Shown: positions 6,863 through 12,860 of the stretch, piece after piece
Layout of the letters: every line of letters starts with the position of its first letter
Position numbering within the stretch: position 1 is the stretch's first letter
Source: an uncultured Clostridium sp.
GTDB lineage: Bacteria > Bacillota > Clostridia > Lachnospirales > Lachnospiraceae
Assembly (NCBI GenBank): GCA_958442925.1
Contig: CAUCIO010000035.1
Location: 1 to 16,350, forward strand
Reading direction: 5' to 3'
Length of the DNA stretch: 16,350 bases
Made by a program: the position numbers and the translations under genes
Notes under the pieces: model-generated
Seen by the model: only the letters and a program-made list of their open reading frames with translations
Database searches by the model: none
Told to the model about the DNA's origin: nothing

Positions 6863-7816
6863 TTAAATTCCCTGCAGCTCAAAGGGCGGCGTGTATTCCT
6901 CCTTTGCACTGCTTTTTTCCTGCATAAACCCATCTGTCAATCCCAGACGGATCGCATGATCCAGCACTTTCTTATATTCATAAGTCGTAATTCTGCGGTT
7001 TATTTCCGGATGCTCAAAACTTTTATAAAAAGGTGTGTACTGGCTCAGAAGGCTTAAAAGAAAATATCCTTTCGGGAGAGTCTGGCTGATCCAGTCTAAC
7101 AGCCGGATGGAGTCTGCCTTCTGTCCTGGAAGCACCATATGACGAAGAATGGTTCCTCTTTTTAAAAGTCGGTACGTCTGGCCATTTTCCGATAATTCCT
7201 CAAAGCGCAGAGGGCCTGTCTGGGAGATCATCTGCTGTACAGCCCTGGAAGCTGCAGTAAAATAATCGGGAGCTTTTGAGTAGAGGCCGGAAATAGAGCT
7301 GTTCACATATTTTAAATCAGGCAGCCATACATCTACATAGGGCTTTAGAGCCTGAACTGTTTCCAGACTTTCATAGCCGCCGCAGTTATATACTACGGGA
7401 ATGTGAAGCCAGGGGCGCGCCTGTTCGAGAGCCTGGATAACAGAGGGGAGAAACTGGGTAGCAGTCACCAGGTTAATATTGTGAGCTCCCTGCTCCTGAA
7501 GCTCCAGAAAGATTTCGGACAGTCTGGAAATGCTGATTTCTTTTCCATAACCTTCACTGCTGATCCGGTAATTCTGGCAGAAGCAGCAGCGGAGCGTACA
7601 GCCGGAGAAAAATACAGTTCCGCTTCCGTGAATTCCGCTGAGACAGGGTTCCTCCCACTGGTGGAGAGCAGCTCTGGCAGCCTTGGGAACTGTGCCGCAG
7701 CCACAGAAGCCAGGAGTTTCATAGCGGTTGACACCGCAGCTTCTGGGGCAGAGACGGCAGTTTTCATATGCGGGAATTCTGCCGCAGGTATTAGTAGCTG
7801 AGATCGGATGGTTCAT
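6863..7816 (-). CDS. Radical SAM protein related to pyruvate formate-lyase activating enzymes (COG1313/PflX type)
   Basis: This 317-residue protein has the radical SAM cluster motif CTLRCCFC (CX3CX2C, residues 73-80), which binds a 4Fe-4S cluster that cleaves S-adenosylmethionine. An N-terminal cysteine block, CRLCPRSCGVNR (20-31) followed by GFCGCG (36-41), matches the COG1313 group of 'PflA-like' proteins, whose substrates are mostly unknown. Further family features are VVYNCGGYES and VDVWLPDLKY in mid-protein and RHMVLPGQ later. No glycyl radical enzyme lies nearby, so calling it the activator of pyruvate formate-lyase would go beyond the evidence. ATG 7816 has AGGAGG (7833-7828) 11 nt upstream, and a promoter of its own precedes it. 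The stop is TAA at 6865-6863. Confidence 0.88.
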   Translation of the reverse strand: MNHPISATNTCGRIPAYENCRLCPRSCGVNRYETPGFCGCGTVPKAARAALHQWEEPCLSGIHGSGTVFFSGCTLRCCFCQNYRISSEGYGKEISISRLSEIFLELQEQGAHNINLVTATQFLPSVIQALEQARPWLHIPVVYNCGGYESLETVQALKPYVDVWLPDLKYVNSSISGLYSKAPDYFTAASRAVQQMISQTGPLRFEELSENGQTYRLLKRGTILRHMVLPGQKADSIRLLDWISQTLPKGYFLLSLLSQYTPFYKSFEHPEINRRITTYEYKKVLDHAIRLGLTDGFMQEKSSAKEEYTPPFELQGI

Positions 7817-7895
7817 AGATGGAAGTTCCTCCTGTTTATTGACGCTGCAGCAGAAACAGGAAGCCGCAGCAAAAGCGATCCGCTTTGATTACGTC

Positions 7896-7925
7896 AGTAT
7901 AACAGGAAGGAGCCGGAAAAAGCAA
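7896..7925 (-). promoter_or_regulatory. Probable promoter of the radical SAM gene
   Basis: On the minus strand: TTGCTT (7925-7920), an 18-nt spacer ending in TGT, then TATACT (7901-7896), i.e. an extended -10. The predicted start of transcription near 7889 gives a leader of about 70 nt. The match is fair, not perfect. Confidence 0.55.
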
Positions 7926-7966
7926 GAGGGGAAGCGGTAAAACAGGCGGAGAAGTTTTCTGCGCTT

Positions 7967-8188
7967 CTACACCTTCCCCGATTCCTCTGAAGATTTAGGG
8001 AAAAACGGGTACAGATCCTCATAAGATTCAAGCTCTGCTTCGGACAGAGGGAGAGCCGGGATCAGGCCTGTGCAGTCCATGGCGGAACAGGAGTCAAAGT
8101 CAGACGTATCGGCCAGATCCTCCGGCACATGATTCATAGCTCTCAGCTCATCTTTGTATCGTTTTCGCAGTTCATCCATTGATTCCAA
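7967..8188 (-). CDS. Small hypothetical protein (73 residues)
   Basis: I do not recognise this family. The protein is acidic and soluble, with a charged helix-like N terminus (MDELRKRYKDELRAMNHV), a middle with two cysteines (DSCSAMDCTGLIPALP) and an acidic end (SEAELESYEDLYPFFP). The frame is open up to an ATG at 8269, but the start is better placed at TTG 8188: AGGAGG (8202-8197) lies 8 nt upstream, the ideal distance, whereas the ATG at 8179 would be 17 nt away and the one at 8269 has no ribosome binding site. The N-terminal extension of the longer frame is basic and AT-rich and probably leader. It is divergent from ftsH and 150 nt upstream of the radical SAM gene. Codon use resembles its neighbours and the frame has a well-placed ribosome binding site, so I think it is a real gene. 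Confidence 0.65.
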   Translation of the reverse strand: MESMDELRKRYKDELRAMNHVPEDLADTSDFDSCSAMDCTGLIPALPLSEAELESYEDLYPFFPKSSEESGKV

Positions 8189-8308
8189 TCTTGTCACCTC
8201 CTGTCTGTTGTTCTTCTTGGTTTTATAATGTGTACGGAAAAAGAAAAGTATACGGGAGAAGATGTCCAAATTTTCACTTTATTTATAACATTTTAATAGT
8301 TTCAGTTC

Positions 8309-8337
8309 TTGATTTATAGGGAGATGGACACTATAAT
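8309..8337 (+). promoter_or_regulatory. Promoter of ftsH
   Basis: TTGATT (8309-8314), 17 nt, TATAAT (8332-8337). The predicted start of transcription is near 8344, giving a leader of about 44 nt. Confidence 0.75.
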
Positions 8338-8343
8338 GGTATA

Positions 8344-8367
8344 GAATAGACGAAGCAGAATCTATTC
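8344..8367 (+). promoter_or_regulatory. Stem-loop at the predicted 5' end of the ftsH mRNA
   Basis: GAATAGA (8344-8350), a 10-nt loop, and TCTATTC (8361-8367) form a perfect 7-bp stem beginning at the predicted first transcribed base. The ribosome binding site GGAG (8373-8376) lies just after it. It could stabilise the mRNA 5' end or be an operator; the stem is AT-rich and could also be chance. Confidence 0.35.
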
Positions 8368-8387
8368 AGAATGGAGAACTTAGATTT

Positions 8388-10385
8388 ATGGACAACAACA
8401 GTAAGAATGGCAGAAATCAGAAAGAGCCGAAGAAGGGAAACATTACAGTTGTTATCATTACCCTGATGTTTACGATGCTTTGCGTCATGGTTATGAATAC
8501 ATGGCTGAATAACGCAAATAAAGAAAATATTCCCTACAGCGAGTTCAATCAGATGCTGGAGAATCAGGAAGTAGAGTCTGTAACGCTCAGCGGCGGAAGG
8601 ATTCTTATCACTCCCAATAAAAATTCTTCCAAGTATCAGTCCAGCAAGGACAGATGGGGAAATATCATTGGTAAGGAATACTACACTGTGCCGATCAATG
8701 ATCCGAACTTTCTGGAGAAGCTGGATGAGGCCGGCGTAGCTACCTATGAGGCCAAGGAGGCCGATGCGGGAGTGGAGATTCTCCTGGTGATTTTAAACTG
8801 GATCCTTCCCATCGCAATTCTGTTCTTCTTCTTTAACTTTATGATGAGAAGAATGGGCGGAGGTGGCGGAGGCGGAATCATGGGGGTTGGAAAAAGCAAC
8901 GCCAAGGTTTACGTCCAGAAGGAAACGGGAATTACCTTTAAGGATGTGGCCGGAGAGGACGAGGCCAAGGAATCCCTGAAGGAGATTGTGGATTTCCTTC
9001 ACAATCCGGGAAAATATACAAAGATTGGCGCCAAGCTTCCCAAGGGCGCGCTTTTAGTGGGCCCTCCAGGAACTGGAAAGACACTTCTTGCCAAGGCAGT
9101 GGCCGGAGAGGCGAAAGTTCCGTTTTTCTCTCTGTCCGGTTCTGACTTTGTGGAGATGTTTGTAGGCGTGGGAGCGTCCCGCGTCAGAGATCTGTTTAAG
9201 CAGGCTCAGGAATCTGCCCCATGTATTATCTTCATCGATGAGGTAGACGCGATTGGAAAGAGCCGTGATTCCCGTCTGGGAGGCAACGACGAGAGGGAAC
9301 AGACGCTGAATCAGCTGCTCTCAGAGATGGACGGCTTTGACTCCTCCAAGGGTCTGTTAGTTATGGCTGCTACAAACCGCCCTGAGATTCTCGATCCGGC
9401 GCTTCTGCGTCCGGGCCGTTTTGACCGCCGGATTATTGTAGATAAGCCGGATTTAAAGGGGCGAATTAATATTTTAAAGGTTCACTCCAAGGATGTGAAG
9501 CTGGATGAGACGGTAAATTTTGAGGAAATTGCTCTGGCTACCTCCGGCGCAGTAGGTGCGGATCTGGCCAATATGATGAACGAGGCAGCGATTACGGCGG
9601 TTAAGCATGGCCGTCAGGCTGTTTCACAGAAGGATCTGTTCGAAGCTGTGGAGGTTGTGCTGGTAGGTAAGGAGAAGAAGGATCGAATCCTCAGCAAGGA
9701 GGAGAGGCGGATTGTCTCCTACCATGAGGTAGGCCATGCCCTGGTGAACGCCCTCCAGAAGGATGCAGAGCCGGTTCAGAAAATTACGATTGTGCCCCGG
9801 ACCATGGGGGCACTGGGCTACGTGATGCAGGTTCCGGAGGAGGAGAAATACTTAAATACTAAGAAAGAAATCCACGCCATGTTAGTAGGCTTTCTGGCAG
9901 GCCGCGCGGCAGAGGAGATCGTTTTTGACACTGTCACGACAGGGGCTTCCAATGACATTGAGCAGGCTACCAGAATTGCCAGAGCCATGGTGACTCAGTA
10001 CGGTATGTCCGATAAATTCGGCTTAATCGGCCTGGCTTCCAGGGAAGATCAGTATCTCAGCGGAAGAACCGTGCTCAACTGCAGCGATGAGACAGCAGCA
10101 GAGATTGATAAAGAAGTGATGATGATTCTGAAGGAGGCGTATCAGGAAGCTAAGGCCATGCTTCAGGAAAACAGGGATGCTTTAGATGCCATTGCCGCCT
10201 TCCTGATTGAGAAGGAGACGATTACAGGCAAGGAATTTATGAAGATTTTAAGGGAAATCAAGGGAATTCCAGAGCTTGAGGAGGAACAGGCACATCCGGA
10301 ACTGAAAGAGAAGACAGAGGAACTGAAGGAGACAGAAGAATCTGTGAATCAGACAGAGGAACAGGAAACGAATGTTCCCGATTAG
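8388..10385 (+). CDS. ftsH: ATP-dependent zinc metalloprotease FtsH
   Basis: FtsH is a hexameric membrane AAA+ protease that extracts and degrades membrane proteins and unstable regulators. In order: membrane helix 1 (about residues 19-38), extracytoplasmic domain (about 40-127), helix 2 (about 130-151), a glycine run (157-163), the AAA module with Walker A GPPGTGKT (225-232), Walker B IIFIDE (280-285) and the second region of homology TNRPEILDPALLRPGRFDR (329-347), then the protease with the zinc motif HEVGH (446-450) and the third zinc ligand D523 in TTGASNDIEQAT. The acidic tail (EEEQAHPELKEKTEELKETE) is variable. At 665 residues it is full length and all catalytic residues are present. 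ATG 8388 follows GGAG (8373-8376) by 11 nt. It is a single-gene unit with its own promoter and terminator. Confidence 0.98.
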   Translation: MDNNSKNGRNQKEPKKGNITVVIITLMFTMLCVMVMNTWLNNANKENIPYSEFNQMLENQEVESVTLSGGRILITPNKNSSKYQSSKDRWGNIIGKEYYTVPINDPNFLEKLDEAGVATYEAKEADAGVEILLVILNWILPIAILFFFFNFMMRRMGGGGGGGIMGVGKSNAKVYVQKETGITFKDVAGEDEAKESLKEIVDFLHNPGKYTKIGAKLPKGALLVGPPGTGKTLLAKAVAGEAKVPFFSLSGSDFVEMFVGVGASRVRDLFKQAQESAPCIIFIDEVDAIGKSRDSRLGGNDEREQTLNQLLSEMDGFDSSKGLLVMAATNRPEILDPALLRPGRFDRRIIVDKPDLKGRINILKVHSKDVKLDETVNFEEIALATSGAVGADLANMMNEAAITAVKHGRQAVSQKDLFEAVEVVLVGKEKKDRILSKEERRIVSYHEVGHALVNALQKDAEPVQKITIVPRTMGALGYVMQVPEEEKYLNTKKEIHAMLVGFLAGRAAEEIVFDTVTTGASNDIEQATRIARAMVTQYGMSDKFGLIGLASREDQYLSGRTVLNCSDETAAEIDKEVMMILKEAYQEAKAMLQENRDALDAIAAFLIEKETITGKEFMKILREIKGIPELEEEQAHPELKEKTEELKETEESVNQTEEQETNVPD

Positions 10386-10398
10386 GCAGACAGGAAGG

Positions 10399-10447
10399 AA
10401 AAACGCCTCCGCGAATCATGGTTCAGTGATTCGCGGAGGCGTTTTTT
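10399..10447. terminator. Strong bidirectional terminator between ftsH and the DUF1846 gene
   Basis: A perfect 20-bp stem: AAAAACGCCTCCGCGAATCA (10399-10418), an 8-nt loop, and its complement (10427-10446), with T6 at 10442-10447 on the plus strand and T5 on the minus strand. The GC-rich core and flanking A/T tracts make it function in both directions, 14 nt after the ftsH stop and 15 nt after the DUF1846 stop. Confidence 0.93.
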
Positions 10448-10461
10448 ACAGAAGATTTATC

Positions 10462-11943
10462 TTAGTGATAAATGCCCTTATGTTCATAAACTGGTTCGCA
10501 GGTCAGTTCGATTCCCAGCTTTTTAAAGGTTTTAATATCCACATCAGACAGGATTACAGAGGTGTGAACCTGGCATCCTTTCAGCTTTGGAAGCTGCTCC
10601 AACGCCCGCTTGGCATCCTCGTCAGAGGCAGCGCAGGTGGAGAGGGCAATCAGAATCTCGTCTGTGTGAAGACGGGGATTGGAGCTTCCCAGGTAGTCCA
10701 CTTTTAACTTCTGGATAGGCTCAATGGAGGCAGGAGAAATCAGGTGGCGTTCATGGGGAATTCCGCCCAGCGCCTTCACTGCATTCAGCAAAAGTGCGGC
10801 GGAGGCTCCCAGAAGGCTGCTGGTCTTTCCTGTGACGATAGAACCGTCAGGCAGTTCCAGGGCTGCGGCAGGAGCGCCTTCCACAGCTGCCAGTTCATTA
10901 GCAGCCGGCACAACAGAGCGCATGCTGGTAACAATTTTCGCCTGCTTCATCAGCAGCTCGATTTTATAAACTTCGTTTTTAGCGCCTGGCTGCTCCTTGA
11001 CTACGCGGCTTAAAGCCTGATAGTAGCGGCGGATAATTTCCTGTCTGGATGCTTCGCAGCAGACCTCATCGTCGCTGATGCAGTTTCCCACCATATTTAC
11101 GCCCATGTCTGTAGGCGATTTATAAGGGCAGCTGCCATAAATTCCCTCAAAGATAGCGTTGAGTACCGGGAAGATTTCAATATCACGGTTGTAGTTGACT
11201 GTGGTGACGCCATAGGCTTCCAGATGGAAGGGATCGATCATATTGACGTCGTTCAGATCGGCAGTAGCCGCCTCGTAAGCCAGGTTTACCGGATGCTTGA
11301 GAGGGATATTCCAGATAGGGAAAGTCTCAAACTTGGCATAGCCGGCCTTGATGCCCCTCTTATTTTCATGGTACAGCTGAGAGAGACAGGTAGCCATCTT
11401 TCCGCTGCCTGGTCCAGGCGCTGTCACGATGACAAGAGGTTTCGTTGTCTCGATGTACTCATTTTTTCCGTAGCCCTCGTCGCTGACAATGAGGGAAATA
11501 TTAGAGGGGTAGCCTTCGATGATATAATGGCGGTAAACCTTAATACCCAGATTTTCCAGTTTTTTCTTAAAAAGATCCGCGCTGGACTGGCCTGCATAGT
11601 GGGTAATCACAACGCTGCCCACGTAGAGCCCCTTGTCGGTATAGGTCTGAATGAGACGGAGCACGTCTACATCGTAGGTAATTCCCAAATCAGAGCGGAC
11701 CTTATTTTTCTCAATATCAGCCGCATTGATGGTGATGACAATTTCAGCCTGATCTGCCAGCTGGAGAAGCATCCTGAGTTTGCTGTCCGGGGCAAAACCG
11801 GGGAGCACCCGGGAAGCGTGATAATCATCAAACAGCTTTCCGCCGAATTCCAGATAAAGCTTGTCACCGAACTGTCCGATTCTCTGGCGGATGTGATCGG
11901 ACTGCATTTTCAGATACTTGTCATTATCGAATCCTGTTCTCAT
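10462..11943 (-). CDS. DUF1846 family protein, function unknown
   Basis: This 493-residue soluble protein matches the DUF1846 family, found mostly in Firmicutes and some other anaerobes. It begins GFDNDKYLKMQSDHIRQRI, has FGGKLFDDYHASRVLPGF (33-50), a glycine-rich phosphate-binding-like loop APGPGSGK (175-182) and a cysteine-containing region NMVGNCISDDEVCCEASRQEI in the second half. The family has no established biochemical role that I can state; the loop suggests a nucleotide or phosphate ligand, which is inference only. ATG 11943 has AAGGA (11957-11953) 9 nt upstream. The promoter is unclear; CATAAT (12000-11995) is a possible -10 without a good -35. The stop is TAA-type at 10464-10462, followed by the shared terminator. 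The 248-codon open frame antisense to it (11224-11970) is a shadow. Confidence 0.9.
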   Translation of the reverse strand: MRTGFDNDKYLKMQSDHIRQRIGQFGDKLYLEFGGKLFDDYHASRVLPGFAPDSKLRMLLQLADQAEIVITINAADIEKNKVRSDLGITYDVDVLRLIQTYTDKGLYVGSVVITHYAGQSSADLFKKKLENLGIKVYRHYIIEGYPSNISLIVSDEGYGKNEYIETTKPLVIVTAPGPGSGKMATCLSQLYHENKRGIKAGYAKFETFPIWNIPLKHPVNLAYEAATADLNDVNMIDPFHLEAYGVTTVNYNRDIEIFPVLNAIFEGIYGSCPYKSPTDMGVNMVGNCISDDEVCCEASRQEIIRRYYQALSRVVKEQPGAKNEVYKIELLMKQAKIVTSMRSVVPAANELAAVEGAPAAALELPDGSIVTGKTSSLLGASAALLLNAVKALGGIPHERHLISPASIEPIQKLKVDYLGSSNPRLHTDEILIALSTCAASDEDAKRALEQLPKLKGCQVHTSVILSDVDIKTFKKLGIELTCEPVYEHKGIYH

Positions 11944-12082
11944 AGTTTACCGTCCTTATCTACTCTGTAATTTTGTCGCATTAAATTCCTATCTATTATG
12001 CTACAAAAAATACGTTTTGAGTAGAGGGAAAATGATTTTTCTTAAAAAATTTTCCAGAAGACAGGAGGAAACTGCTTTTTTA

Positions 12083-12112
12083 CTGGCAGAGACAGGGGGA
12101 AAATGGTATACT
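12083..12112 (+). promoter_or_regulatory. Probable promoter of the DUF1653-uvrC-hprK-murB group
   Basis: TATACT (12107-12112) preceded by TGG, an extended -10, with a weak CTGGCA (12083-12088) at 18 nt. Transcription would start near 12119, inside the palindrome at 12111-12136. An extended -10 can compensate for the poor -35. Confidence 0.55.
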
Positions 12113-12136
12113 AGCGTCAGTATACACTGACGCTAG
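12111..12136. promoter_or_regulatory. Perfect 26-nt palindrome over the transcription start (operator or 5' hairpin)
   Basis: CTAGCGTCAGT (12111-12121), ATAC, ACTGACGCTAG (12126-12136): two perfect 11-nt arms around 4 nt. The left arm shares its first two bases with the -10 TATACT and the whole element covers the predicted start of transcription, the classic position for a repressor operator. No T-tract follows, so it is not a terminator. As RNA it would make an 11-bp hairpin near the 5' end, 16 nt before the ribosome binding site GGAGG (12153-12157). Confidence 0.6.
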
Positions 12137-12164
12137 ACAGAAACCAGAGGACGGAGGCATAAAA

Positions 12165-12860
12165 ATGGACAGAATTCCAAAATCAGGGGAATTTTACAGG
12201 CACTTTAAAAATAAGATGTATCAGATTGTGGCGGTAGCTTCCCATTCAGAGACAGGGGAGCAGCTTGTGATTTATCAGGCGCTGTATGGAGACTATGGAA
12301 TCTATGCCCGCCCGCTGGACAATTTTTTAAGCCCTGTAGATCGGGAAAAGTACCCGGATGCCAGGCAGGAATTCCGGTTTGAGAAGACAGAGCCAGGCTG
12401 CGAGGAACAAGAGGTGACACCAGAGGAAGATGAGAAGGCAAAGCCGCAGAAGGCGAATCCAGAGAGGGAGAGCAGGCAGGAAGGCTGTGTTGGGAAACAG
12501 GCAGACAGCCGGAGCAGGAGAAACTGCGGTCTGGCCGGAAGAGGCGTGGTATCTGCAGAACGAGACGGGGGATGGGGATTTTCTCCCATTGAGCCGGTTC
12601 CGGAGCAGCCTAACCCACTCCTGATCGAATTTCTCGATGCGGAAAGCATGGAGGAACAGCTGGCGGTTCTCAGGAGGATGGAAGGCTGTGTGGGAAAGAG
12701 GGAGCTGGACAGTGTCTGCGTCTATCTGGATATCAGCACCAGATATGGATCTCTGGAGGAACAGATCGAGGGAATCAGGCGGTATTTGAAGCTTCAGATG
12801 CACTACGATGCGTCGAGGCTGCGCAGAGATAAGAAGGACGATTCGTCATGTTTCATATAG
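12165..12860 (+). CDS. DUF1653 domain protein with extra C-terminal region
   Basis: The first ~65 residues are a DUF1653 domain: GEFYRHFKNKMYQIVAVASHSETGEQLVIYQALYGDYGIYARPLDNF is its pattern, visible as YRHFKNKMYQIV (11-22), HSETGEQLVIYQALYGD (27-43) and RPLDNF (49-54). The domain is small, soluble and of unknown role, and in many bacteria is the whole protein. Here a charged, low-complexity linker follows (about 75-140, rich in E, K, R), then a second region (about 149-213: NPLLIEFLDAESMEEQLAVLRRM ... LEEQIEGIRRYLKL) that looks helical. The short peptide EGCVGK occurs twice (106-111 and 174-179). ATG 12165 has GGAGG 7 nt upstream. The end overlaps uvrC by 13 nt, so the two are translationally coupled and probably in one mRNA. 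The total is 231 residues; any link to DNA repair is inference from position. Confidence 0.82.
   Translation: MDRIPKSGEFYRHFKNKMYQIVAVASHSETGEQLVIYQALYGDYGIYARPLDNFLSPVDREKYPDARQEFRFEKTEPGCEEQEVTPEEDEKAKPQKANPERESRQEGCVGKQADSRSRRNCGLAGRGVVSAERDGGWGFSPIEPVPEQPNPLLIEFLDAESMEEQLAVLRRMEGCVGKRELDSVCVYLDISTRYGSLEEQIEGIRRYLKLQMHYDASRLRRDKKDDSSCFI

Noticed and set aside
6854..7057. Open plus-strand frame of 67 codons after the 16-bp hairpin, possible product of the strong promoter
   Set aside because: Antisense to the conserved C terminus of the radical SAM gene, no ribosome binding site, and beyond the hairpin.
11224..11970. Open plus-strand frame of 248 codons
   Set aside because: It is entirely antisense to the well-supported DUF1846 gene, has no good ribosome binding site and its protein resembles no family.
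12027..12055. AT-rich inverted repeat GGAAAAT/ATTTTCC with a 15-nt loop upstream of the DUF1653 promoter
   Set aside because: Short arms, long loop and low complexity; likely chance.
11918..12130. Open plus-strand frame of 70 codons between DUF1846 and DUF1653
   Set aside because: It starts inside the DUF1846 gene, runs through the promoter and ends in the palindrome; no ribosome binding site at its ATG.
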